A DNA stretch of 64,000 bases, from assembly GCF_934561735.1 (NCBI RefSeq), contig NZ_CAKTGT010000001.1:1-64000 (forward strand). The letters are read 5' to 3'. The translations under genes were made by a program, and so were the position numbers. Source of the DNA: an uncultured Eubacterium sp. Lineage in GTDB: Bacteria; Bacillota; Clostridia; Oscillospirales; Acutalibacteraceae. The notes under the pieces were generated by a model. The model saw only the letters and a list, made by a program, of their open reading frames with translations, had not been told where the DNA came from and did no database searches. Within the stretch, counting starts at the first letter, position 1, and the number at the start of each line of letters is the position of its first letter. Shown here piece by piece: positions 8,454-16,282 of the stretch.

Positions 8454-9143
8454 TCATTTATGTTTTTGATGAAGTTCTTTCATTCCCTCAACTTCATCAC
8501 AAATAGGCTTTAGATTGCAGGTTGAACAGTCAAACATAACATTGTCAAGAATGTGGTTGAGGGCAGAGGTAGTTTCCTTGATTTTTTCGGCAACGGAATT
8601 AAGTTCTTTATAACCGTCAAAATCGGTGAGAAAAACGACCTCAACGCTTTTGACCTTTTCGTTTTGCAAAAAAGTATCAATCAACTTTTGACCGTAATCG
8701 GCAAAAGAAACACCGCTTTTTACGGCATTTTTGCCGACTCTTATCTGTTCACGCATATTAAGAGCGGACGCTCTTGTCATAAAATCACGAACATAAAATT
8801 TGTACTTTACCTGCTCAAGTTCCTTAACGGTGTTAAATGCGGTATCGTCGTCCGTTTGCTCGTCAATCTCAACAAGCACGATTTTGCCAAACGGAGAATC
8901 CCCCGTTATCTGCGGCAAATCCCTGCCCACAAGATACGCCTTGTTTGAAAAGTGCATATCGCTGCTCACGGCAAGGGTTGAAACGCAGGGCTTTTGACTT
9001 CCGCCGAATTCAAACGCCGTGTCCCTGCCAAAGATAATATCATTTTTACTGCCGTTTTGCAATTCTTTTGTTGAACGGGGCAGTTCTTTTTTATCTTTAA
9101 CAAGCTCGCTCAGCCTATTTATAAAGCCGTCATAAAGCACCAT
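8454..9143 (-). CDS. truncated acetyl-CoA-synthase-like Fe-S protein lacking the nickel site
   Basis: The 229 residues align by eye with the middle part of the CODH/ACS beta subunit (AcsB/CdhC). FEFGG matches the VEMGG segment, VGRDLPQI matches IGPDIDQI, IRVGKNAVKSGVSFADYGQ matches LRVSKDAVAKGFRFKNYGE, and FLTDFDGY matches the IFTDEAKV strand. Cys206, Cys209 and Cys215 (C-x2-C-x5-C) fall where AcsB has the cysteines that hold the [4Fe-4S] part of the A-cluster. The chain ends 14 residues later, so the CGC nickel-binding motif and catalytic domain are absent. It therefore cannot be a normal acetyl-CoA synthase. It may bind an Fe-S cluster and act as an electron-transfer or scaffold subunit for the neighbouring dehydratase-like proteins. 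The start overlaps the preceding stop as TAATG. Confidence 0.7.
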   Translation of the reverse strand: MVLYDGFINRLSELVKDKKELPRSTKELQNGSKNDIIFGRDTAFEFGGSQKPCVSTLAVSSDMHFSNKAYLVGRDLPQITGDSPFGKIVLVEIDEQTDDDTAFNTVKELEQVKYKFYVRDFMTRASALNMREQIRVGKNAVKSGVSFADYGQKLIDTFLQNEKVKSVEVVFLTDFDGYKELNSVAEKIKETTSALNHILDNVMFDCSTCNLKPICDEVEGMKELHQKHK

Positions 9144-9301
9144 TACAGTTTTCTGTCCTTTTCCAAATTATCATAGTGAACCTGAAGTTTGTCGTAAATC
9201 ACCCTTACAAGCTTCATATCCAAATTGAAATAGTACACCGAAAATGTTGCAACAAAAAGTGCCAAAAATACACATACAAATATAAATGCAGATTTCATCA
9301 T
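9143..9301 (-). CDS. 52-residue single-span membrane peptide
   Basis: The frame runs from ATG at 9301 to TAA at 9143-9145. Residues 5-24 form one hydrophobic helix (AFIFVCVFLALFVATFSVYY), followed by a basic and acidic cytoplasmic-looking tail. Both ends are joined to neighbours by TAATG overlaps, with the activator gene upstream and the acetyl-CoA-synthase-like gene downstream. This strongly supports real, translationally coupled expression. It may anchor the complex to the membrane. No family is recognised. Confidence 0.75.
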   Translation of the reverse strand: MMKSAFIFVCVFLALFVATFSVYYFNLDMKLVRVIYDKLQVHYDNLEKDRKL

Positions 9302-10092
9302 TATGCCATCCCTTTCTGTCTTGCATATTCTGCCGCACCGAGAGCACCCATAAGCTGAGGGTCGGTTTTGAGATTGACAACCTTGATTTTAAGCACCTTT
9401 TCGATAGCTTTTTTAAGCCCTTCGTTCTTTGCACAACCGCCCGTAAGAGTAATGCTGTCGGTAGCACCTGCCTTTTTTGCCATAACAAAACATCTCTTTG
9501 CAACGGCAAGCTGAATGCCTGCGGCAATTTCGTCCATAGGTTTGCCCTCGCCTACAAGAGAGATAACCTCACTCTCGGCAAAAACGGTGCATTGTGCGGT
9601 AATCGGAATAGTGTTTTTAGCCTTGAGCGAAAGCTGACAGAACTCGGGAAGGCTCATTTCAAACGCATTTGCCATAGCCTCGAAAAATCTGCCCGTACCT
9701 GCCGCACACTTGTCGTTCATTGCAAAGTTTTTAACCGTACCGTCGGAGTCAATGGCAATGCCCTTAACATCCTGACCGCCGATATCTATAATAGCCTTTA
9801 CGCTTGGGTCGGTTACATGAACGCCCATAGCGTGACAGCTGATTTCCGAAATGTTTTCATCTGCAAACGGCACCTTGTTTCTGCCGTAGCCGGTACCGAT
9901 GAGATAAGTTAAATCCTGTGCGGAATTAAGTCCCTCAACCTTACCGATTGCCTCACCGAGTGCAAGTTCGGCACTTGCAACCGGATTAATCTTGCTTCTT
10001 ACGGTTGCGTCTGCAACCATTTTTCCGTTTTCGTCCAAAATAACGCATTTTGCATATGTAGAGCCTACATCGCATCCGCCAAAATATTTCAT
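9301..10092 (-). CDS. ATP-dependent activator of 2-hydroxyacyl-CoA dehydratase type (BadF/BadG/BcrA/HgdC family)
   Basis: The 263-residue ASKHA-fold ATPase has the phosphate-1 loop GGCDVGSTYAK (5-15), phosphate-2 DIGGQDVK (103-110), NDKCAAGTGRF (126-136) and the adenosine motif TGGCAKNEG. Cys129 and Cys168 correspond to the ligands that let the homodimer share one [4Fe-4S] cluster. Known members hydrolyse ATP to push an electron at very low potential into a partner enzyme. Its partners here should be the two dehydratase-like subunits encoded immediately upstream. The gene is followed by the 52-residue membrane peptide through a TAATG overlap. Confidence 0.9.
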   Translation of the reverse strand: MKYFGGCDVGSTYAKCVILDENGKMVADATVRSKINPVASAELALGEAIGKVEGLNSAQDLTYLIGTGYGRNKVPFADENISEISCHAMGVHVTDPSVKAIIDIGGQDVKGIAIDSDGTVKNFAMNDKCAAGTGRFFEAMANAFEMSLPEFCQLSLKAKNTIPITAQCTVFAESEVISLVGEGKPMDEIAAGIQLAVAKRCFVMAKKAGATDSITLTGGCAKNEGLKKAIEKVLKIKVVNLKTDPQLMGALGAAEYARQKGMA

Positions 10093-10111
10093 AATCTGTT
10101 ATCCTTTCTGC

Positions 10112-11662
10112 TTACCACGCCAATGTATCGTCAAAGTCAACCAATGTAGGGTCAACCGGTTCTTCGTGCATAACTGTTGTCATATACTTGTTGATGTTTT
10201 CACGCATATCTCGGCGTGATACGGTACGAGGGTCCATAAGGTCCTGCGGAACCCAAATAAAGTGAATTCCTCTTTCTCTTGCCTGGTCGTCAAATATACC
10301 TACAAGACCGTCCATACCCTTGCACGAAATTTGGTCGTACATAATTACCATATCGGCATTGTACTCGTCAACAATGTTCCAAAGTTCATCAACAACATTT
10401 TGATAGCCGCCCTTTGTGTGCTTACGCATTGTGGTACGCTGAAGAGTTTTTGCAAAAGTGGTAAGAGCCGCGTCCTTGTCCTCGGTGTCGTACATAATGT
10501 AGGAAATCATTGTTTCCATATCCATTACAACATTTACACCCCAGCAGTTTTCAAGCCAATTTGCAAGAGAAGTGTAATAGTTAGCCGGGCAAGACCAAAC
10601 GATTGCTCTGTGACGCATTTCCTTTGAGCACATCTCTCTTTTTTCATAGCCCTTCATCATAAGCTTGTTAACTTTTTTGTCTATCTTCAAAAATCTGTCG
10701 TCCATACCGCCGGAGATGTGGAAGTAGAAAAGACGGTAAAGCCAAAATGTTGCACCGGTCATTTGAGGATAATCGGTTTTGTTGATGTCCCACTTTTGAA
10801 TTTCGTATTCAAGCTGCTTATTGTACTTCTTCATTGCGGAGAAAAAAGCGTTCCAATCAAACTTTTCACCCGTCTGCTCTTCAATAAAGGTGATAACATC
10901 CTTAACCTCCTGCAATGCGTATTCCTGAACATCTTCACCGTTGTAGCGAAGCGGAACATTACACACATGGGTTGGAATGTTAAATCTTCTGTCGATATAA
11001 GCGGAGTTCATAACCGAGCCGTCGCAAGGCATATTACATGTTATTGAACATTTACCGAGCATAGGATAATCGTCATTGATTGCAACGCCGGCTTCGGCAG
11101 ACGGAAGCGGACAAACATCGGCAGGAACGCCGTAGCTTTCTGTAATATCAAGGTAAGGCGGAGTAATGTTTTGGTCTACCATTGACGACAGAAAGATAGG
11201 CACGGTTGTAACATGGTTGTCTTTAAGATTAGGGAAGCCTGCCATAATCTCGGACGAGAAAATCTCATCAACATTTACCGTTCTGTCGGACATTTTTGAA
11301 TGCTTGTGAAAATGCTTGTCGTTTGCAAGGAGGTAATTAATCATATCCGTTGTAGGACGAACAAGACCGTTGAAATGAAGGTGAGTGATACGAAGCTGTG
11401 TGCCTCGAAGGCCCTCGGTGTGTCTGTCTATCCAATCGGGTGCGGCAAGATAGCTTGCCATCCAGCGATAATTATAAATGCCCTTAACCGTGGAAACGGG
11501 AGCTTTTGCAACCATAACCGCCATATCTTTCCATGTGATAAGCCAGCGGTAATAGTCGTACAGCGTGTCGGAAATTCCACGCCACTCTCTGTGCTTTAAT
11601 ATACCTGTTTTGTCCCGATGAAGGTTGCCGAGATTTTTCGGCTTATTACGCCAAATGCTCAT
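10112..11662 (-). CDS. 2-hydroxyacyl-CoA dehydratase-like subunit, larger (HgdA/BcrB superfamily)
   Basis: The 516-residue soluble protein carries scattered conserved cysteines in the style of Fe-S dehydratase/benzoyl-CoA-reductase subunits. They lie in GVPADVCPLPSAEAG, MLGKCSITCNMPCDG, IVWSCPANYY and MYDQISCKGMDG. The last two resemble the cluster-ligand positions of the C-terminal half of the family. Such subunits form heterodimers with two cubane clusters and accept electrons from the HgdC-type activator. It is longer than typical subunits (about 380-480) because of an N-terminal extension rich in Trp and Tyr. Its start overlaps the stop of the partner gene as TAATG. The substrate is unknown; no CoA-transferase, acyl-CoA dehydrogenase or electron-transfer flavoprotein gene is nearby, which argues against an ordinary amino-acid fermentation operon. 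Confidence 0.8.
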   Translation of the reverse strand: MSIWRNKPKNLGNLHRDKTGILKHREWRGISDTLYDYYRWLITWKDMAVMVAKAPVSTVKGIYNYRWMASYLAAPDWIDRHTEGLRGTQLRITHLHFNGLVRPTTDMINYLLANDKHFHKHSKMSDRTVNVDEIFSSEIMAGFPNLKDNHVTTVPIFLSSMVDQNITPPYLDITESYGVPADVCPLPSAEAGVAINDDYPMLGKCSITCNMPCDGSVMNSAYIDRRFNIPTHVCNVPLRYNGEDVQEYALQEVKDVITFIEEQTGEKFDWNAFFSAMKKYNKQLEYEIQKWDINKTDYPQMTGATFWLYRLFYFHISGGMDDRFLKIDKKVNKLMMKGYEKREMCSKEMRHRAIVWSCPANYYTSLANWLENCWGVNVVMDMETMISYIMYDTEDKDAALTTFAKTLQRTTMRKHTKGGYQNVVDELWNIVDEYNADMVIMYDQISCKGMDGLVGIFDDQARERGIHFIWVPQDLMDPRTVSRRDMRENINKYMTTVMHEEPVDPTLVDFDDTLAW

Positions 11663-12858
11663 TACTTGCCCTCCTTTGCTTTTTGAATTCTCTTAATTTC
11701 AAGGCTTTCAACAAAAGCCTGAATTCTTGTACGGAGCTGTCCCGAAGCGTTAGCCGTGTACTGCCTGTCAACGGTAACGGACGGAATGCCCATTTCGTTT
11801 GTAATGATGTGAGAAGCGAGTGCCCTCTCATATCCCCAATATTCACAGAATTTAAGTTGCTCGTAAACAACGCCGTCTGCATGATATTCTTCTACCAAAT
11901 ACTTAACATAATCTCGTCTGCCCTGAACCTTATCCTGCGACATATAGCGAGGACATTGGCAGGTTTTCATATAGTGAAGAATGATTTGCTCAAGCACATC
12001 GCCGTCATCGGTAAGATGAATTTCTTCTCTGCCCGGAAGCGAACCGAAGCAAAATCTGTCCGCAACAACAAGTGCACCGGCTTCTTCAAACAGCTTTGTA
12101 AAGTCGGGATCGTCCATTTCCGAGCCGACAACAACAACCTTTGCCCTAAAGTTCTTTTTCTCGTCAGGCTCTCTTGTTTTGAGTTCTTCAGCCGTTTCGC
12201 GAAGTTTGTCAAGAATCAAATACTTAGGGCAGCAATATGTAACAAGATTGATAACATGAAACTCATAGCCCGTAATTCTCGGATTGTCCTCTTTTCTGTA
12301 CTCGCCGATTTCCGTAATAAGGCGGCAAACCTCGTTGTGTTCCTCAACCGCCTTGCGGAGCGAAGCCTCGCTGATATCAACTCCGTACACCTCGTGAAGT
12401 CGGTCGAGCACCTTTGTTTGCATTTGATTTTTGTAATGCTTAACGGTGTGCGGTGCAATCTTGAACGGAACATCCGAAATGCTTACAAAAAAATCGGGAT
12501 TGTTAACCAAATTGAGAACCTCAAAATGCTCATATGCTCTGTTCATCTCGGAGCACGACTCAGAACCGATGAATGCGGACAAAAAGTTGTAACCGCCCTC
12601 AATGCCTCTTTCAACAAGTGCCTTTGAATAGCCGCAAAGATAGGAACTCATATAGTAGGTTGCAATATCGAGCGAGCCTGTTCTCGGAGCACGAAGCCTG
12701 ACCGAAAAGCAATCGCCGACATTAAGCAAAACCTCCGGGATGTGATAACAGGTGTAGGCAACAGCTTTTTTGCCGTCCTTAACAGCCTGCTGTACAAGCT
12801 CATTGTTTGCTTCCTGAAGCAAATTTTCAAAATAAATAAGGTGTTTTAAATCTCTCAT
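11662..12858 (-). CDS. 2-hydroxyacyl-CoA dehydratase-like subunit, smaller (HgdB/BcrC superfamily)
   Basis: The 398-residue protein shows the family N-terminus AYTCYHIPEVLLNVGDCFSVR (Cys37 and Cys50; Cys102 in GSESCSEM). In the C-terminal half it has CQCPRYM and QLKFCEYWGYER, the positions of the remaining Fe-S ligands. It would pair with the 516-residue subunit and receive electrons from the ATP-driven activator. The same fold is also used by double-cubane-cluster proteins that reduce small molecules, so the substrate need not be an acyl-CoA. Both gene ends are TAATG overlaps, upstream with the CooC-like ATPase and downstream with the partner subunit. This implies fixed stoichiometry. A 314-codon antisense frame across it is a composition artefact. 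Confidence 0.85.
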   Translation of the reverse strand: MRDLKHLIYFENLLQEANNELVQQAVKDGKKAVAYTCYHIPEVLLNVGDCFSVRLRAPRTGSLDIATYYMSSYLCGYSKALVERGIEGGYNFLSAFIGSESCSEMNRAYEHFEVLNLVNNPDFFVSISDVPFKIAPHTVKHYKNQMQTKVLDRLHEVYGVDISEASLRKAVEEHNEVCRLITEIGEYRKEDNPRITGYEFHVINLVTYCCPKYLILDKLRETAEELKTREPDEKKNFRAKVVVVGSEMDDPDFTKLFEEAGALVVADRFCFGSLPGREEIHLTDDGDVLEQIILHYMKTCQCPRYMSQDKVQGRRDYVKYLVEEYHADGVVYEQLKFCEYWGYERALASHIITNEMGIPSVTVDRQYTANASGQLRTRIQAFVESLEIKRIQKAKEGK

Positions 12859-13616
12859 TACAGTACCTCAATTTTTTCAAGTGCTTGTTTAACTCCGACA
12901 ACCACATTTGACTCCTCGGGAAGATTAAATATGTTCTCGCCCTGAATGTCAAACATAGAAAGATTTTTGTCATCACCGATATACGACAAAACCTCAATGC
13001 CGTTTGTGTCGATATAATCTTTGAGCGACTCGTCTGCCATACGGTTGACGATTGCTCCGATTTTTTCATACATAACCAAATCATCGGCAACGCTCTTGAT
13101 TGTGTTGATAACCTGACAGCCCTTTTTGCTCGGGTCGGTTATAAGAAGAAGATGAGTAACCTTTTCCATAACACGGCGGTTAATCTGCTCAATACCTGCC
13201 TCACCGTCGATTACAACATAATCAAACTGCTCTGCCAAAATAGAAATTACTTCCTTGAGATACGAATTAATCTTGCAATAACAACCCGCAGTTTCGGGTC
13301 TGCCGACTGCAATAAACGAAAATCCGTTTGTTTCCACGAGTGCGTCAAAAATTCTGAACTTTGCTTCTCCCAAAAGTTCAACCGCACTTCTTGTATCGCC
13401 CTCGTCAACGGAAGCGATAATTTCTTTTCTGATGTCATCGATTGTCATTTTGACATCAATACCGAGTGCCGTGGAAAGACCGACAGCCGGGTCGGCATCA
13501 ATAGCCAAAATTTTTTTGTCCGGATACCTTTCTACAAGACATCTGACAATAGTTGCAGACAGTGAAGTTTTACCTACTCCGCCCTTGCCTGCTACCGCAA
13601 TGATTGCTTTACTCAT
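12858..13616 (-). CDS. CooC/AcsF-type nickel-insertion ATPase
   Basis: The 252-residue MinD-like P-loop ATPase has a deviant Walker A loop GKGGVGKTS (10-18), the switch DADPAVGL, and DYVVIDGEAGIEQINRR. Residues 112-114 are Cys-Tyr-Cys in GRPETAGCYCKINSYL. This reproduces the CXC motif (Cys112/Cys114 in Carboxydothermus CooC1) that binds nickel at the dimer interface and inserts it into CO dehydrogenase. The ATG at 13616 is chosen because GGAGGA precedes it; an upstream in-frame start lacks a ribosome site. It is the first gene of the run, preceded by a composite repeat. No CooS/CdhA is in the window, so its nickel client is not evident. Confidence 0.85.
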   Translation of the reverse strand: MSKAIIAVAGKGGVGKTSLSATIVRCLVERYPDKKILAIDADPAVGLSTALGIDVKMTIDDIRKEIIASVDEGDTRSAVELLGEAKFRIFDALVETNGFSFIAVGRPETAGCYCKINSYLKEVISILAEQFDYVVIDGEAGIEQINRRVMEKVTHLLLITDPSKKGCQVINTIKSVADDLVMYEKIGAIVNRMADESLKDYIDTNGIEVLSYIGDDKNLSMFDIQGENIFNLPEESNVVVGVKQALEKIEVL

Positions 13617-13643
13617 AATTTCCTCCAAATCGCAAAAATTTGC

Positions 13644-13872
13644 AGACTGTCGATAAAGCCTCTGAAACACGCCTATAAAGAAAACTAACCGTTTACTGCC
13701 TCCCTTGTAAAGGGAGGTGGCAACACAAAGTGTTGACGGAGGGATTGTAAAAGTGTCACAAACATCGAGTTTGCAACACTTTTGGCGTTTTTCGTTTTTT
13801 GCTCACAAGCGGTACCATCGTACAGCAAAGTTCGCAAGAAAACGAAATTCAGAACCTTTCTCAACAGCCTTA
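13644..13872 (+). repeat. composite intergenic repeat, copy 1
   Basis: Three modules occupy the spacer between cooC and tex. Module 1 (13644-13673) begins AGACTGTCGATAAAGC. Module 2 (13697-13748) is a CCTCCCTT...AAGGGAGG hairpin with a GGAGGGATTG tail. Module 3 (13749-13872) is a hairpin around CAAAC-ATCGA-GTTTG followed by TTCGCAAGAAAACGAAATTC and CTTTCTCAACAGCCTT. Modules 1 and 3 recur in the same order and nearly the same total length, inverted, at 39009-39240. Short frames through it are translations of the repeat, not genes. Confidence 0.85.
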
Positions 13873-14026
13873 AGTTTGTTTTTCATTCGTTTGTTAAAAT
13901 CTTAACACACCATATTAATTATAATATATAATATAGGCAATATTCAAGGCACAATCAAAATCAGGTAATAGAAAAACTCTCTGTTTTTTTAGTTAATATT
14001 ACCAAAAATCTCGGCATTAAATTTTC
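13873..14026. other. AT-rich remainder of the cooC-tex spacer
   Basis: The rest of the 468-base spacer is AT-rich. It presumably holds the upstream part of the tex promoter region. I see no gene or RNA family in it. Confidence 0.5.
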
Positions 14027-14055
14027 TTGAAACAACCGAATTTTTTTGGTAAACT
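14027..14055 (+). promoter_or_regulatory. promoter of tex
   Basis: TTGAAA at 14027-14032 and TAAACT at 14050-14055 are spaced by 17 bases, about 30 bases before the tex start codon. Confidence 0.65.
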
Positions 14056-14084
14056 GAATATATCACACAAAAAAGGATGTAAAT

Positions 14085-16259
14085 ATGGATATTGCAAAAC
14101 AATTAGAGCTTGAATTTTCGCTCAAGCCGTGGCAGGTGGAAAACACCTTGAAACTTATTGATGACGGAAACACAATTCCGTTCATTGCACGATACAGAAA
14201 GGAAGCGACGGGTTCGCTTGACGACCAACTTTTAAGAGAGCTTAACGACAGACTCGATTATCTCCGCTCACTTGAAGAGCAAAAAGAAAAAATCATTGCG
14301 TCAATCACCGAACAGGAAAAAATGACGGATGACATAGCCAAATCTATTGAAAATGCAAAAACAATGACAGAACTTGAGGACATCTACCGTCCGTTCCGTC
14401 CAAAGAGAAAAACAAGGGCTTCCGTTGCAAAAGCACTCGGACTTGAACCATTGGCAAATGCAATTTACGCACAGGAAAAAGGCACTCCCGCTCCCGAAAT
14501 TTTGGCAGAGGACTACCTAACCGATGAAGTGCCTGATATTGAAAGTGCACTTCAAGGTGCAAAGGACATCATTGCAGAACTTGTATCGGACGACCCGAAC
14601 GGCAGAAAACTCATCCGCTATGCAGTGCATAACAACGGCGTACTCACATCAAAGGGAGCGGATGACGACCTCGGCGTGTACGAAATGTACAAAGAATACA
14701 GTGAGCCTGTAAAATCCATTGCGGGGCACAGGGTTTTGGCTGTTAACAGAGGTGAAAAAGAGGGCAAACTCAAGGTTTCAATCGACTTTGACAAAACAAT
14801 TGCCACCGACCTTTTGTTCAACATTCACTGCAAAAACAACACAAAGGCGACCGACCTTGTAATTGAAGCGGTGGAGGATTCGTTCAGCCGTCTTATATTC
14901 CCGTCAATCGAGCGAGAAATCCGCAACGAACTGACCGACAAAGCCTGCGAAGCTTCCATAAAAGTTTTTGGCGAAAACACACGCCAACTTCTTATGCAAC
15001 CGCCTGTAAAGGGCAATGTCACAATCGGGCTTGACCCGGGCTATCGCACAGGCTGTAAGGTTGCAGTTATCAGCGAAACGGGCAAGGTGCTCGACACGGG
15101 CGTTATCTACCCTGCACCGCCGCACAACAAAATTGCCGAAGCGAAAAAGGCAATCACGGCACTTGTTAAAAAATATAATGTAAAAATGTTTGCAATAGGC
15201 AACGGCACGGCGTCGCACGAAACCGAGGTGTTTGCCGCCGAGCTCATCAAAGAACTTGACTGCGGCATAACATATATGGTTGTAAGCGAGGCAGGTGCTT
15301 CCGTTTACAGTGCGTCAAAACTTGCGGCGGAAGAATTCCCTCAATTTGATGTCAGCTTGCGAAGTGCCGTGAGCATTGCAAGACGACTTCAGGACCCGCT
15401 TGCCGAACTTGTAAAAATCGACCCTAAAGCAATCGGAGTAGGTCAATATCAGCACGATATGCCGCAAAAAGAACTAACCGCCGCACTTGACGGTGTGGTT
15501 GAAAGCTGTGTAAACAGCGTAGGCGTTGATCTCAACACCGCATCGCCGCAATTGCTTTCAAGAGTTGCCGGTGTGTCAAATGCCATTGCAAAAAATATTG
15601 TTGCGTACCGTGAAGAAAACGGCTCGTTCACATCAAGAAGCGAGCTGAAAAAAGTATCAAAATTAGGGCCTAAAGCATTTGAACAATGTGCAGGATTTTT
15701 GCGTGTTGCCGAAAGCAAAAATGTGCTTGACAACACAGCCGTTCACCCTGAAAGCTATGCCGCCGCAAAAGAACTTTTGAGCGTTTGTGATGTGTCGGAA
15801 AACGACATCAAATCGGGCAACATCAAAAAACTTCAGTCACAGGTGCAGGTAATCGGAACATCGGCACTTGCACAAAAGCTTGACATCGGTGAGCCGACTC
15901 TCGTTGACATAGTAAACGAGCTTTCAAAACCGGGCCGTGACCCAAGAGATGAACTGCCAAAACCGCTTTTACGCACAGATGTTATGGGCATGGAGGACCT
16001 GAAGGCAGGAATGGAACTCAACGGCACGGTCAGAAATGTTATCGATTTTGGTGCTTTTGTTGACATCGGCGTGCATCAAGACGGACTTGTGCACATCAGC
16101 CAAATCACAAACCGCTACATCAAACATCCGTCGGATGTGCTTAAAGTAGGCGACATTGTGACGGTTTGGGTACTCTCCGTTGATGTTGACAAAAAGCGAA
16201 TTTCGCTCACAATGAAAGACCCGAATGAAAAAAAGGACAAAAATAAAACACAGCGTTAA
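14085..16259 (+). CDS. tex: Tex-family S1 RNA-binding protein
   Basis: The 724-residue protein has the full Tex architecture. An N-terminal helical region (IPFIARYRKEATGSLDD is the family signature near residue 32) is followed by the YqgF/RNase H-like domain starting GLDPGYRTGCKVAVIS (about 317). A tandem helix-hairpin-helix region (about 480-560: LLSRVAGVSNAIAKNIVAY and LKKVSKLGPKAFEQCAGFL) comes next, then a C-terminal S1 domain (about 640-715: NGTVRNVIDFGAFVDIG). Tex binds nucleic acids and influences transcription and RNA turnover; in eukaryotes the Spt6 core is homologous. It has its own promoter and AGGATG ribosome site and appears monocistronic, an ordinary housekeeping gene. Confidence 0.95.
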   Translation: MDIAKQLELEFSLKPWQVENTLKLIDDGNTIPFIARYRKEATGSLDDQLLRELNDRLDYLRSLEEQKEKIIASITEQEKMTDDIAKSIENAKTMTELEDIYRPFRPKRKTRASVAKALGLEPLANAIYAQEKGTPAPEILAEDYLTDEVPDIESALQGAKDIIAELVSDDPNGRKLIRYAVHNNGVLTSKGADDDLGVYEMYKEYSEPVKSIAGHRVLAVNRGEKEGKLKVSIDFDKTIATDLLFNIHCKNNTKATDLVIEAVEDSFSRLIFPSIEREIRNELTDKACEASIKVFGENTRQLLMQPPVKGNVTIGLDPGYRTGCKVAVISETGKVLDTGVIYPAPPHNKIAEAKKAITALVKKYNVKMFAIGNGTASHETEVFAAELIKELDCGITYMVVSEAGASVYSASKLAAEEFPQFDVSLRSAVSIARRLQDPLAELVKIDPKAIGVGQYQHDMPQKELTAALDGVVESCVNSVGVDLNTASPQLLSRVAGVSNAIAKNIVAYREENGSFTSRSELKKVSKLGPKAFEQCAGFLRVAESKNVLDNTAVHPESYAAAKELLSVCDVSENDIKSGNIKKLQSQVQVIGTSALAQKLDIGEPTLVDIVNELSKPGRDPRDELPKPLLRTDVMGMEDLKAGMELNGTVRNVIDFGAFVDIGVHQDGLVHISQITNRYIKHPSDVLKVGDIVTVWVLSVDVDKKRISLTMKDPNEKKDKNKTQR

Positions 16260-16282
16260 GCCGTGTTTAAAAGCATTTTGTA

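Noticed and set aside
11683..12627. 314-codon plus-strand frame opposite the HgdB-like gene
   Set aside because: The minus-strand gene has clear family motifs and TAATG junctions; the antisense frame is a composition artefact.
13717..13905. Short frame with a FARKRNSE-type peptide
   Set aside because: A similar peptide appears at 38909-39127 only because both lie in copies of the composite DNA repeat; neither has a ribosome site or gene context.
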